64,000 bases of DNA from JANNOG01 sp964516515 (GCA_964516515.1 CAZEYA010000002.1:1-64000), one strand, 5' to 3'; shown: positions 26,273-35,209, counted from the stretch's first letter. Numbers and translations are program-made. Notes: generated by a model not told the origin, from the sequence alone.

Positions 26273-26314
26273 TTGACACTTCTCATTACTGAGAGCACTC
26301 TCTCATTTATGAGA
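26273..26314. promoter_or_regulatory. Promoter -35 and twin 14-bp operators of the MNT/HEPN operon
   Basis: TTGACA at 26273-26278 is a good -35 box. TCTCATTACTGAGA (26281-26294) and TCTCATTTATGAGA (26301-26314) are two palindromes 20 bp apart centre to centre, so on the same DNA face. The second covers the start codon at 26309. The first gene has its own helix-turn-helix, so self-repression is likely. No clear -10 box was found. Confidence 0.65.
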
Positions 26315-26896
26315 AGCGCTCCGCCTCCGCTCCTACCGATCTTCCGGTCGGATGCCCAGGCGCGGCTACTCGCGGAACTGTATCTGCGGGGTGGGCAGGC
26401 GCGTCCGATCAGCCAGGTAGCCGTCGCGGCCCACGTCCCCATGCCGAGCGCCCACCGTGAGATCGAACGGCTGATCAACGCCGGTCTCGTCCGTGAGCAG
26501 CGAATCGGCCGGCAGCGCCTGGTATCGGCGAACCCCGGCAGTTCATATTTCGAGCCGCTGCGCACGCTGCTCCACCGGGCGTTCGGTCCGCCCACGGTGC
26601 TCGCCGATGCGCTGCGGGGGGTGACGGGTCTTCGCTTTGCCGCGATCTATGGCTCGTACGCCGCTCGGCGCGTCGGGGAGGAGGGTCCGGCACCGAACGA
26701 CATCGACCTGCTGGTTGTGGGTGACGTCGACGCTTCGCAGGTGTACGAGGCAGTCGAGAACGCGGAGCGCCAGCTGTCGCTGCCGGTCAACGCCACTGTG
26801 CTCAGCGACGAGGAGTGGGCGGCCGATACCGGCTTCACCCGCCAACTGCGCGCGCGGCCCCTCCTGCGGCTGGGCGATGACGACATTCGGTCATGA
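26309..26896 (+). CDS. MNT nucleotidyltransferase antitoxin with HTH domain
   Basis: 195 residues. Residues 15-75 form a winged helix (ARPISQVAVAAHVPMPSAHREIERLINAGLV); residues 105-190 carry the minimal nucleotidyltransferase signature IYGSY (GS at 115-116) with D131-I-D133. In MntA/HepT systems this enzyme disarms the partner toxin by nucleotidylation. ATG 26309 fits a leaderless message; TTG 26273 is also in frame but overlaps the -35 box. The stop overlaps the HEPN gene (ATGA). The fused DNA-binding domain suggests autoregulation through the twin palindromes. Confidence 0.82.
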   Translation: MRSAPPPLLPIFRSDAQARLLAELYLRGGQARPISQVAVAAHVPMPSAHREIERLINAGLVREQRIGRQRLVSANPGSSYFEPLRTLLHRAFGPPTVLADALRGVTGLRFAAIYGSYAARRVGEEGPAPNDIDLLVVGDVDASQVYEAVENAERQLSLPVNATVLSDEEWAADTGFTRQLRARPLLRLGDDDIRS

Positions 26897-27351
26897 CCGA
26901 CGAGATCGAGAGCCTCCTCGGGGGCCGCAAGATCGTTGCCATCCCGGCCGACCCGGACGGCGCTGAACAGCACCTGGCCAGGGCGAGGACGACTCTCGAG
27001 CAGGCCCGGCTGCTCACCGACGCGGCATTGCAGGAGAGGTTGCGGTACGAGGCGGGTCTGCACCTGGCACTGGCCTTGATGGCCGCCGACGGGTACCGAC
27101 TGCGGAGCGGGCCGGGGCATCACGAGAGCGCGGTGGCCTACCTTCGCGCCAGACTGGGCCGTGACCCTGGCCTCAAGGCGGCCGTCCGGGTCCTCGACAT
27201 GACTCGCCGCAACCGCAACAGTGAGCTTTACCGAGCCGTTGAGGTGGGGGCGGCCGCGGCCGAGGCCAGCGCGGCGGCGGTGGCCGTCCTGCTGCGGGCC
27301 GTCGCCATCGAGCTCGAAGCGTTGTCGGGTCGGACGACGGAGCGTCAGTAA
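26893..27351 (+). CDS. HEPN-domain protein, probable toxin
   Basis: 152 residues, all helical. LERARTT-like start, RYEAGLHLALALMAADGYRLRSG and the motif RRNRNSELY (105-113) match HEPN proteins; the usual RX4-6H site here ends in Tyr, as in the RN..Y variant, so RNase activity is possible but not sure. Directly coupled to the MNT gene, the standard toxin-antitoxin order reversed with antitoxin first. Confidence 0.7.
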   Translation: MTDEIESLLGGRKIVAIPADPDGAEQHLARARTTLEQARLLTDAALQERLRYEAGLHLALALMAADGYRLRSGPGHHESAVAYLRARLGRDPGLKAAVRVLDMTRRNRNSELYRAVEVGAAAAEASAAAVAVLLRAVAIELEALSGRTTERQ

Positions 27352-27653
27352 TGCCAGGGATGGAAACGACCAAAGCGGCGCAATGGTCGGTCACGTGCCG
27401 TATCCGAGGCTCGGGGCACGTCCGGGGCACGTCCGGGGCACGTCCGGGGCACGTCCGGGGCACGTCCGGCGAGTACCAGGGCAGCATGGTCATCGAGGAG
27501 GCGGGTGAGCAGGCGTCTCCGGTGATCCTCGAGATCCCGACCGAGTCCGCGCGTGCCGGATCGACGGAGGCATCGACGCAACGCTGGCCCGTCTCGCCGA
27601 CGCCCTCTGTGGCGGGCTGACCGCCGGACACCACCGGTCGGCAGGGCTGTGCA
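27352..27653. other. Intergenic stretch with minisatellite
   Basis: About 300 bases between the HEPN gene and the convergent TetR-like gene. It contains five 11-bp repeats (next entry). An 89-codon frame from ATG 27351 overlaps the HEPN stop (TAATG), but most of it is the translated repeat and it has no recognisable domain; I do not call it a gene. Confidence 0.5.
27413..27467. repeat. Five tandem copies of an 11-bp unit
   Basis: The unit ggggcacgtcc is repeated five times without change. Eleven bases is close to one helical turn and not a codon multiple, so the array is probably non-coding. Perfect identity suggests recent expansion. Confidence 0.95.
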
Positions 27654-28430
27654 CTACGCGGGCGCGCCGCCGTCCACCGGCCCGGATTGCGGGCGCGTGG
27701 CGCCCCGCCACAGTAGGCGGCCCGAGCGGCGCAGCGCCGCGGCGATCGGGCGGGATGGGTCGCAGGGGTCACACGTGGTCAGGCATTGATTGAGCCAGAC
27801 ACCCTCGACCAGGCTGGCGAGTGAGGCGGCCAGATCGGTGACTGTCGTACCGTCCTGCAGCGTCACGTCGAAGTGTTCCAGCGCGTCGGTGAACAGCTGT
27901 TCCAGTCTCCGCACCCATTGGATGTGCTCGGCCATGCTGGGTTCGGCGATCTGCTCGCTCCACAGTCCGTACGGCACTGCCGTAAGCCACAGCGCCCAGA
28001 GAAAGGCGTAACTGACGGTCGGCGCGGCGCCACGCTGCGGTCCTCGCGACGATTCGTGGTCGAGTAAAGCGTCGAGCCAGTCCTCCGCCGTGGCGTAGCG
28101 GCCCGGCTCGGGATACTGGATCTCCGCGATTGCGTCACCGACGCTCAGCGCTAACGCCATGGTCTCGGCTTGGAATGCCGCCTGGCTTCCGAAGAGGTTG
28201 GTGATGACTCCGCGGGTCTTGCCGTCGTGGGCGGCGACGGCTCCGGCGTCGAGCCGAGCGAAGGGACCGACCGCGAACGGTCGGGTGTCCAGCGCCTCGG
28301 AATCACTCTTGATCTGTTGCAGGACCACGAGCTCGCCGATGTCGACGTAGCGCTGTCGCGCCTCGTCCTTCGGCAGCGCCGACCGCTGCGAGCGCTGGCT
28401 GACCACGATGATCTCCGGCCTTCCTGTCAT
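27654..28430 (-). CDS. TetR-like transcriptional regulator
   Basis: 258 residues. The stretch LDAGAVAAHDGKTRGVITNLFGSQAAFQAETM (about 60-92) has the look of a TetR recognition helix with its GVITNLFGSQ turn; the rest is helical (EDWLDALLDH, LWLTAVPYGLWSEQIAEPSMAEHIQWVRRLEQLF). It is longer at the N-terminus than most TetR proteins. It is divergent from a membrane-protein gene with a strong palindrome between them, which fits regulator and target. Confidence 0.6.
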   Translation of the reverse strand: MTGRPEIIVVSQRSQRSALPKDEARQRYVDIGELVVLQQIKSDSEALDTRPFAVGPFARLDAGAVAAHDGKTRGVITNLFGSQAAFQAETMALALSVGDAIAEIQYPEPGRYATAEDWLDALLDHESSRGPQRGAAPTVSYAFLWALWLTAVPYGLWSEQIAEPSMAEHIQWVRRLEQLFTDALEHFDVTLQDGTTVTDLAASLASLVEGVWLNQCLTTCDPCDPSRPIAAALRRSGRLLWRGATRPQSGPVDGGAPA

Positions 28431-28452
28431 GTCGTTGGCGACGCACGACCAG

Positions 28453-28489
28453 TTGACACATCAGGTAACGTACGTACCGTATGTACGTA
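28453..28489 (+). promoter_or_regulatory. Promoter overlapped by a 19-bp palindrome
   Basis: TTGACA at 28453-28458 and TACCGT at 28475-28480 (16-base spacing) form a probable promoter. TACGTACCGTATGTACGTA at 28471-28489 is a perfect inverted repeat with 7-base arms, covering the -10 box. A TetR-like gene starts 22 bases left of the -35 box, so it probably represses here. Confidence 0.6.
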
Positions 28490-28513
28490 GCGATGCACGA
28501 GCCGGGAGTCGGC

Positions 28514-29170
28514 ATGTTGATATCACACGGCACCATCGGCACCCACCATCCTCGGTGGGCCAACGCCGGCAGATGGGCACTGACCCTCGCCGCCACGGCG
28601 GTGTCCATGTTCGCGTTGGACGCGGTCAGCGCGGCATCGGGATTCGTGTTGTCGGCCTCCGGACTGCTCGGGGACCTCGACCACGTGTTGCTGCTGGTGC
28701 TGCTCGCCGTCACATATCTCGCGTGGGCGGCGGCATTGCGGGTCAATCTGCGAGCCAATTGGACGCTTCTCGTCGCCACGGGGACAAGCACCAACGTGCT
28801 CTCCAAGGTCGCCTTCGACGCCATACGGCGGGTGACGAGCAGCAGGACGAGCAGCAGGACGAGCAGCAGGACGAGCAGCAGGCGAGCGCAGCAGCTGGCT
28901 GCCTCGGCCGGTTACGTCGTCACCGAATTGGCCAAAGAGTTGCCCTATTATTTCGGTGCCTTCGCCACGGCTGTCGTGAGCGATTCGGTCTCAGCCAACG
29001 ACGCAATCGTCTTCCTGGCAGGGGCGAATATCGGGGCCGCGGTGTACGAGTACGGTCTGGCGCGCATCACGCGGGCCATTCTGCATCGCAGTACGTCATG
29101 TCGTGTTCACGCGGACGGCACGACCTGGACGGCTCGGACGTCCATGCCGACGACATTGTTGACGAAATGA
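28514..29170 (+). CDS. Membrane protein of unknown function with TSSR repeats
   Basis: 218 residues from ATG 28514, which has GGAG 6 bases upstream; ATG 28481 lies inside the operator and before the likely transcription start. Hydrophobic helices at about 20-45 and 60-80 flank LRVNLRANW; later AGYVVTELAKELPYYFGAFATAVV and FLAGANIGAAVYEYGLARI suggest two more. TSSR is repeated in the basic loop between (28837-28884). Probably controlled by the divergent TetR-like protein; it could be its transporter-like target. Confidence 0.6.
   Translation: MLISHGTIGTHHPRWANAGRWALTLAATAVSMFALDAVSAASGFVLSASGLLGDLDHVLLLVLLAVTYLAWAAALRVNLRANWTLLVATGTSTNVLSKVAFDAIRRVTSSRTSSRTSSRTSSRRAQQLAASAGYVVTELAKELPYYFGAFATAVVSDSVSANDAIVFLAGANIGAAVYEYGLARITRAILHRSTSCRVHADGTTWTARTSMPTTLLTK
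28837..28884. repeat. Four tandem 12-bp repeats inside a coding region
   Basis: gagcagcaggac is repeated three times exactly, then once with two end changes. In frame it adds Thr-Ser-Ser-Arg blocks to a cytoplasmic loop. Copy number could vary between strains without breaking the frame. Confidence 0.9.
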
Positions 29171-29506
29171 CCGGGTTGCAGGATCGACCACGCCCCCCAC
29201 GTCACCGAGCGTAAGGGAGACGTCGGCGGACACGGTGTCGAGTGGTCCACGGAGTCCCAGCGGCCAATACGGCGACAACGTTGACACCGGTCGGGGCATC
29301 CGTCAGCATCCACGCTGACACCCCCCGTGCCGTGAATGGCAAGCGGGGGGCCGAGGGGGTTCAGAATTCGCGCCCAAGGGGCGTGAGGGGGGCACATCGG
29401 GGCACGGAATCGGATACAGGGCTGAGTAGCACTGCCGAGTCCTAGGAGGCGTCGTGGCTGCTCACGGCCGATATCACGGCCAAGAACAGCACGGCCCAAG
29501 GTCTGC
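29171..29506. other. Intergenic region with a terminator-like hairpin
   Basis: No gene found in 336 bases between convergent genes. CCCCCCGTGCC at 29321-29331 can pair with 29338-29350 (GGCA, a 2-base bulge, CGGGGGG), a strong stem without a T-run, consistent with an actinobacterial terminator for both flanking genes. A minus-strand frame at 29107-29499 has no protein-like features. Confidence 0.5.
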
Positions 29507-30448
29507 TTAGTAGTACCAGGGAAACGACGACCAGTTGGGACGGCGTTTCTCCAGGAACGCGTTGCGGCCCTCCACCGCCTCGTCGGTCATGTACGCGAGC
29601 CGGGTCGCTTCGCCGGCGAAGACCTGCTGGCCCATCAGGCCGTCGTCGACGAGGTTGAAGGCGAACTTCAGCATGCGCTGGGCGGTCGGCGATTTGCTGT
29701 TGATCTCCGCGGCCACCTCCAGCGCCGTGGCTTCGAGTTCGGAGTGGTCGGCGACGATGTTGACCGCCCCCCACTGCGCCATCGTCTCGGCGTCGTAGGT
29801 GCGGCCCAGGAAGAAGATTTCCCGCGCCCGTCGCTGGCCAACCAGCCGCGCGAGGTAGGCCGAGCCGTAGCCGGCGTCGAAGCTCCCGACATCGGCGTCG
29901 GTCTGCTTGAACGCCGCGTGCTGCCGACTGGCGATCGTCAGGTCGCAGACGACGTGTAGCGAGTGCCCGCCGCCCGCCGCCCAGCCGGGCACCACGGCCA
30001 CGACCACCTTGGGCATGGTGCGGATGAGGCGCTGCACCTCCAGGATGTGCAGCCGCCCCCCCTCGGCCGCCGTGCGCCGCTCGTCCACCGTGTCGGCGCC
30101 CTCTCCGGCGGCGTACTGGTAGCCGGTTCGGCCGCGGACGCGCTGGTCGCCGCCCGAGCAGAACGCCCACCCGCCGTCCTTGACGCTGGGGCCGTTGCCG
30201 GTGAGTAGGACGCAGCCGACGTCGCTGGTCCGGCGGGCGTGGTCGAGCGCCCGGTACAGCTCGTCCACGGTGTGCGGGCGGAAGGCGTTGCGGACCTCGG
30301 GGCGGTCGAAGGCGATCCGGACCGTCCCACCGGCCGGGCCGGGCCGTATGCAGCGGTGATACGTGATGTCCGTGAGGTCCTCGAAACCGCCCACCGTCCG
30401 CCACGCCTCGGGGTTGAAGATGACAGAGACCTCGGGGCGGGCTGGCAT
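29507..30448 (-). CDS. menB: 1,4-dihydroxy-2-naphthoyl-CoA synthase
   Basis: 313 residues of the crotonase fold. Key stretches are RNAFRPHTVDELYRALDHAR, FCSGGDQ (oxyanion hole), VPGWAAGGGHSLHVVCDLTIAS, and the C-terminal WSSFPWYY that is typical of MenB. It closes the naphthoate ring from o-succinylbenzoyl-CoA made by MenE. ATG 30448 gives the usual N-terminus; the longer frame to 30805 overlaps the TPR gene. It stands apart from menD/menE/menA by about 9 kb. Confidence 0.93.
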   Translation of the reverse strand: MPARPEVSVIFNPEAWRTVGGFEDLTDITYHRCIRPGPAGGTVRIAFDRPEVRNAFRPHTVDELYRALDHARRTSDVGCVLLTGNGPSVKDGGWAFCSGGDQRVRGRTGYQYAAGEGADTVDERRTAAEGGRLHILEVQRLIRTMPKVVVAVVPGWAAGGGHSLHVVCDLTIASRQHAAFKQTDADVGSFDAGYGSAYLARLVGQRRAREIFFLGRTYDAETMAQWGAVNIVADHSELEATALEVAAEINSKSPTAQRMLKFAFNLVDDGLMGQQVFAGEATRLAYMTDEAVEGRNAFLEKRRPNWSSFPWYY

Positions 30449-30452
30449 GCGT

Positions 30453-30469
30453 CGGAGCCTATGGCTCCG
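30453..30469. promoter_or_regulatory. 17-bp palindrome between menB and the TPR gene
   Basis: CGGAGCCTATGGCTCCG has perfect 7-base arms around TAT, in the 47-bp gap between the divergent menB and TPR genes, four bases before the menB start. Operator function is possible; no regulator is known. Confidence 0.4.
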
Positions 30470-30495
30470 CCGGTCGATCGGGCAGGCTGAGGGCC

Positions 30496-31317
30496 ATGGC
30501 GGGTACGGGCAGCACCGCGACCTTGATCGCCGCACTCTGGGACCACGGCGACGCGGCCGGTAGCGAGGCGCGTTTCGTGGCCGCCCTCCGCTCGCGGGAC
30601 CTCGACGAGGACGGTCACGTCGAGGTGACGACGCAGGTGGCGCGAGCGATGGTGCTGCAGGAACGCAGCGAAGAGGCGCTGGCCTTGCTCCGCGACGTGG
30701 GCGACGGCATCGACGAGCGGGGATTGCGGGCCCGTATCCGGTGGCAGTTGGAGAGCGGCCGGGCACTGGCGTCGGCGATGCATGGCAACGACCCTGCCGG
30801 GGCACTGATCCACCACGAGACCGCGTGGCGACTGGCAGACCAGGACCAGGGTGCCGACGACCTCGCGGTGGACGCCGCTCACATGGCCTCGATCGTCAAC
30901 CTCGACCCGTCGGGCAAGGCGCGGTGGCTGGCGCTCGCTCTCGAGCGAGCGTCCGCCTCAAGCGAGCCGCATGCCCAGCGCTGGCGCGCGAGCCTGCTCA
31001 ACAACCTCGGGATGCTCCAGCACCAGGGCGGTGACGATGCCGCAGCGCTTGCCTCATTCCGTGAGGCTCTGGCCTGCCGCTTCGCCGACGGGGCTGCAGC
31101 GGGGGACATCTTCGTCGCCGAGTGGATGGTCGCCTGGGCGCTGCGCCTCACAGGTGAGCACGAGGCCGCGCTGGCGATTCTGTGGCGGCTGGAGGCCGCA
31201 GCGCGCGAACGCAACGACCCCGACCCATACGTCTTCGAGGAGTTAGGTCAGCACCTGCTCGAACAGGGCCGCGACGACGAGGCCGCCGTCTGGTTGGGCC
31301 GGGCCGGACGGACATGA
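30496..31317 (+). CDS. TPR-repeat protein
   Basis: 273 residues, alpha-helical. Repeated 34-residue-like units appear as SEARFVAALRSRDLDEDGHVEVTTQVARAMVLQERSEEALALL and RASLLNNLGMLQHQGGDDAAALASFREAL, then EELGQHLLEQGRDDEAAVWLGRA. Tetratricopeptide proteins act as binding scaffolds; the partner is not evident. Divergent from menB. Confidence 0.75.
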   Translation: MAGTGSTATLIAALWDHGDAAGSEARFVAALRSRDLDEDGHVEVTTQVARAMVLQERSEEALALLRDVGDGIDERGLRARIRWQLESGRALASAMHGNDPAGALIHHETAWRLADQDQGADDLAVDAAHMASIVNLDPSGKARWLALALERASASSEPHAQRWRASLLNNLGMLQHQGGDDAAALASFREALACRFADGAAAGDIFVAEWMVAWALRLTGEHEAALAILWRLEAAARERNDPDPYVFEELGQHLLEQGRDDEAAVWLGRAGRT

Positions 31318-31404
31318 CCGTGCGGGTGGCAATCACGGCGGACGCGACGCCGGGGGACCGCCGAATACAGTGACGGGCGTGAGGACCAGGCGGGGCGCAG
31401 GCAG

Positions 31405-34005
31405 GTGACGGCGTCCACCTCGACCGACGTCCTGCTTTCGACTCTCCTGCCGCCCCCCGCCGCGACGCCGGACGAGGCCGACCCCGACGCGATCCTCGAA
31501 GCCTTCGTCGCATGGACGGCCGGGCACGGGTTGACGCTCTACCCGCACCAGGAGGAGGCGCTGCTCGACGTGGCTGCCGGCTCGCACGTCGTGCTGGCGA
31601 CCCCGACCGGCTCGGGCAAGTCCCTCGTGGCCACCGGCGCCCACGCCGCCGCGCTCTCCCGCGGCGAGCGGTCGTTCTACACCGCCCCGATCAAGGCGCT
31701 GGTCAGTGAGAAGTTCTTCGCGTTGTGCGACGTGTTCGGCGCCGACAAGGTCGGCATGATGACCGGGGACGCGGCCATCAACTCCGGCGCCCCGATCATC
31801 TGCGCCACCGCCGAGATCCTGGCCAACCTGGCGCTGCGCGAGGGCCCGGCGGCCGACGTGCAACAGGTGGTGATGGACGAGTTCCACTACTACGGCGATC
31901 GCGACCGCGGCTGGGCCTGGCAGGTGCCACTGCTCGAACTGCCACGGGTGCAGTTCATCCTCATGTCGGCGACGCTCGGCGACGTCAGCGACCTGTCGAA
32001 GAAGCTGGCCGAGCGGACCGGGCGCCCCGTCGAACTCGTCACCTCCGCGCAGCGCCCGGTCCCGCTGACGTACGAGTTCGTCTTCGAGCCGCTTCCCGAG
32101 ACCGTCGAACTGCTGATCCGCGACGGCAACGCCCCGCTCTACGTCGTCCACTTCACCCAGGCTGCGGCGCTGGAGCACGCCCAATCGCTGCTCGCCGCAC
32201 CGATCATCACCAAGGACGAGAGGGCCGCGATCCATGCCGAGATCGGCGCCTTCCGGTTCACCGCCGGTTTCGGGCAGACGCTGCGCCAGCTGGTCCACCA
32301 CGGCGTCGGGGTGCACCACGCCGGGCTGCTGCCCCGCTACCGACGGCTGATCGAGCGGCTCGCGCAACGCGGCCTGCTCAAGGTGATCGCCGGCACCGAC
32401 ACCCTCGGCGTCGGGATCAACGTGCCGATCCGCACCGTCGTGCTGACGGCGCTGACCAAGTACGACGGCCGCCGGATGCGGCTGCTGTCGGCGCGGGAGT
32501 TCCACCAGATCGCCGGGCGTGCCGGGCGGGCGGGGTACGACACCGCCGGTCACGTCGTGGTCGAGGCGCCCGAGCACGTCATCGAGAACCACCGCGCCGT
32601 GGCTCGCGCTGGCGATGACCCCAAGAAGCTGCGCAAGATCGTCAAGAAGAAGCCGCAGGACGGGGTGGTGTCGTGGAACGCGGCGACCTTCGACCGCCTC
32701 GTCAGCGCCGAGCCCGAGCCGCTGCGCTCCAGCTTCTCGGTGTCGCACGCCATGCTGCTCAACGTCATCGGCCGCTACCCCGACGGGACCGGCGGCGACG
32801 CGTTCACCGACATGCGGCACCTCATCGAGGACTCCGACGAGTCCCGACAGCGGCAACTGCATCACATCCGCAGGTCCATCGCCATCGTCCGGTCGCTGCT
32901 GGCGGCGGAGGTGGTGCAGCGGGTGCCGACTCCTGAAGGCATCCGGTTGCGGCTGACCGTCGACCTGCCGCGCGATTTCGCCCTCAACCAGCCGCTGTCG
33001 CCGTTTGCGCTCGCCGCGCTCGATCTGCTCGACGCCGAGTCGCCGACGTATGCCCTCGATGTGGTCTCGGTGATTGAGGCGACCCTCGACGATCCACGGC
33101 CGGTGCTGATGACCCAGCTGCATCGGGCTCGTGGCGAGGCGGTCGCGGCGATGAAGGCGGACGGGATCGAGTACGACGAGCGGATGGAGCTGCTCGATGC
33201 GGTGAGCTGGCCGAAGCCGCTGGAGGAGCTGCTGGACCACGCCTATGAGACCTACCGCCAGTCGCACCCGTGGGTCTCGGAGTACGAATTGTCGCCGAAG
33301 TCGGTGGTCCGGGACATGTACGAGCGGGGGGCGACCTTCACCGAGTACATCCGCGCCTACGACCTGATGCGCTCGGAGGGCGTGGTGCTGCGGTACCTCG
33401 CCGACGCCTACCGTGCGCTGCGGCAGACGGTCGGCGAGGCGTCACGGACCGAGGAGCTCAACGACCTCGTGGAGTGGCTGGGCGAGCTGGTGCGGCAGGT
33501 GGACTCCTCGTTGCTCGACGAGTGGGCGCAGCTGGCCGAGGGCGCGGGGGTCGGGGCCGAGGTGCGGGCATTCGTCGACGACGGTCCGCCGCCCGTGACC
33601 CGCAACGTCCGCGCGTTCCGGGTGCTGGTCCGCAACGCGATGTTCGCCCGGGTCGCACTGGCGGCGAGGCAAGACTGGCGGCGGCTCAGCGAGCTGTCCC
33701 AGCCGGTTGAGGGGACGCACCGCCAGGTGGTGGCTGACCGGGTGTGGGACGCCGACGCCTGGGCCGACGCGCTCGACCCGTACTTCGACGAGCACGACGA
33801 GGTCGGCACCGGGCCCGCCGCCCGCTCACCGGGTCTCTTCGTCGTCGACACCGGGTCACCGGCCGAGCGGGTGTGGCGGGTCAAGCAGATCCTCGACGAC
33901 CCCGACGGCAACCACGACTGGCAGATCTGGGCCGAGATCGACCTGGCCGCCTCGGACGAGGTCGGTGAGGCCGTCGTCCGGGTGACGCGGGTGGGCGCGC
34001 TGTAG
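31405..34005 (+). CDS. DEAD/DEAH-box helicase with DUF3516 C-terminus
   Basis: 866 residues. Superfamily-2 motifs: ATPTGSGKS (65-73), DEFH (about 158-161), SAT, and QIAGRAGRAGYDTAGHVVVEAPEH near the end of RecA domain 2. The region after about 400 (KKPQDGVVSWNAATFDRLV, MERLLAVSWP-like and WVSEYELSPKSVVRDMYERGATFTEYIRAYDLMRSEGVVLRYLADAYRAL) is the DUF3516 extension of actinobacterial Ski2/Mtr4-like helicases. Likely RNA unwinding. GTG 31405 is the only start that keeps the normal N-terminus. An AATACAGT box lies upstream. Confidence 0.9.
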   Translation: MTASTSTDVLLSTLLPPPAATPDEADPDAILEAFVAWTAGHGLTLYPHQEEALLDVAAGSHVVLATPTGSGKSLVATGAHAAALSRGERSFYTAPIKALVSEKFFALCDVFGADKVGMMTGDAAINSGAPIICATAEILANLALREGPAADVQQVVMDEFHYYGDRDRGWAWQVPLLELPRVQFILMSATLGDVSDLSKKLAERTGRPVELVTSAQRPVPLTYEFVFEPLPETVELLIRDGNAPLYVVHFTQAAALEHAQSLLAAPIITKDERAAIHAEIGAFRFTAGFGQTLRQLVHHGVGVHHAGLLPRYRRLIERLAQRGLLKVIAGTDTLGVGINVPIRTVVLTALTKYDGRRMRLLSAREFHQIAGRAGRAGYDTAGHVVVEAPEHVIENHRAVARAGDDPKKLRKIVKKKPQDGVVSWNAATFDRLVSAEPEPLRSSFSVSHAMLLNVIGRYPDGTGGDAFTDMRHLIEDSDESRQRQLHHIRRSIAIVRSLLAAEVVQRVPTPEGIRLRLTVDLPRDFALNQPLSPFALAALDLLDAESPTYALDVVSVIEATLDDPRPVLMTQLHRARGEAVAAMKADGIEYDERMELLDAVSWPKPLEELLDHAYETYRQSHPWVSEYELSPKSVVRDMYERGATFTEYIRAYDLMRSEGVVLRYLADAYRALRQTVGEASRTEELNDLVEWLGELVRQVDSSLLDEWAQLAEGAGVGAEVRAFVDDGPPPVTRNVRAFRVLVRNAMFARVALAARQDWRRLSELSQPVEGTHRQVVADRVWDADAWADALDPYFDEHDEVGTGPAARSPGLFVVDTGSPAERVWRVKQILDDPDGNHDWQIWAEIDLAASDEVGEAVVRVTRVGAL

Positions 34006-34141
34006 CGACGGCGGCTCCCACACTGCCCTGCCGGTTGTCATGATGGTGTCCTCTGGAGCACGTGCATCAGTACGCCGAGTTGGATCACGAGTGGGGTGAG
34101 GGCTTGCCGACCGGCACCGACGGACCTGTGACGCAGACCTG

Positions 34142-35209
34142 ATGAGCAACTTGCCGCTGCTGCGAATGACGCAGACGACTCCCACCTGTCTATGGAACGA
34201 CTCTGCCGACCCTACGGAGCTGTCGGCGGCCATCGGGTGGGGTGCCGTGGGTGCCACCTGCAACCCCGTCATCGCCCTGGCTGCACTCAATGCCGACCCG
34301 AAGACATGGCATGCCCGGATCGCCGAGCACGCCGGCGCCCGTCCCACCGCCACCGAGTCCGATATCGGCTGGGCCATGGTGCGGCGCCTGTCCGTCGAGA
34401 GCGCGGCGCTGCTGGCACCGGCGTTCGCCCAGCATCGCGGCCGCAACGGACGGCTGTCGGTCCAGACCGACCCTCGGCTGCACCGTGACAGCTCCGCCCT
34501 GGTCGAGCAGTCCGTCGAATTCGCCGCACTCGCCCCCAACATCATCGTCAAGCTGCCGGCGCTGGAGCCCGGCATCGCGGCCATGGAGGAGCTGACGTAC
34601 CGCGGGATCAGCGTCAACGCCACGGTCTCCTTCACCCTGCCCCAAGCGCTGGCCGTGGGCGCGGCGATCGAACGCGGTCTGCAACGACGCGAGGCCGAGG
34701 GGCTGGACATCTCGGCGATGGGACCGGTGTGCACGATCATGTGCGGGCGGCTGGACGACTGGCTCAAGGTCTCCGCCGAACGCGAGCAGGTGACGATGGA
34801 CCCGGGTTACCTCGAATGGGCCGGTGTCGCGGTGTTCAAGAAGGCGTACGCGATGTACGTCGAGCGTGGCTACCGCACGCGGTTGTTGTCGGCGGCCTTC
34901 CGCAACCACATGCACTGGAGCGAGTTCGTCGGCGGAGATGTGGTGATCTCGCCACCCTTTGGCTGGCAGGTCCGGCTCAACGCGAGCGGGATCACGGCCG
35001 AACCTCGGATGGGGGAGCCAGTGCGGCCGCTGGTCGTCGAGACCCTCCACGCGAAACTGCCCGAGTTCCGCAAGGCCTACGACGAGGACGGTCTCTCGCT
35101 ACCGGAGTTCGCCGAGTTCGGTTCGTCGCGGCGGACCATGCGGCAGTTCCTCGCCGCAAATGCCGAGCTGGAGGCATTCGTTCGGGACGTGCTGGTCCCC
35201 GAGGCCTGA
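34142..35209 (+). CDS. Transaldolase-family protein
   Basis: 355 residues. WNDSADPTELSAAIGWGAVGATCNPV, then SVQTDP and NIIVKLPALEPG with Schiff-base lysine K137, NATVSFTLPQA, and VFKKAYAMY match a long branch of the transaldolase family. Catalysis on sugar phosphates is likely but the substrate may differ from classical transaldolase. No other pentose-phosphate gene lies nearby. ATG 34169 is a second start. Confidence 0.75.
   Translation: MSNLPLLRMTQTTPTCLWNDSADPTELSAAIGWGAVGATCNPVIALAALNADPKTWHARIAEHAGARPTATESDIGWAMVRRLSVESAALLAPAFAQHRGRNGRLSVQTDPRLHRDSSALVEQSVEFAALAPNIIVKLPALEPGIAAMEELTYRGISVNATVSFTLPQALAVGAAIERGLQRREAEGLDISAMGPVCTIMCGRLDDWLKVSAEREQVTMDPGYLEWAGVAVFKKAYAMYVERGYRTRLLSAAFRNHMHWSEFVGGDVVISPPFGWQVRLNASGITAEPRMGEPVRPLVVETLHAKLPEFRKAYDEDGLSLPEFAEFGSSRRTMRQFLAANAELEAFVRDVLVPEA

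Noticed and set aside
27413..27467. Tandem repeats as a possible CRISPR array
   Set aside because: Units are 11 bp with no spacers, and no cas genes are present.
27351..27620. 89-codon frame starting on the HEPN stop
   Set aside because: Dominated by translation of the 11-bp repeat; no ribosome site of its own and no domain.
29107..29499. 130-codon minus-strand frame in the gap before menB
   Set aside because: Pro/Arg-rich, overlaps the end of the membrane-protein gene, no start signal or homology.
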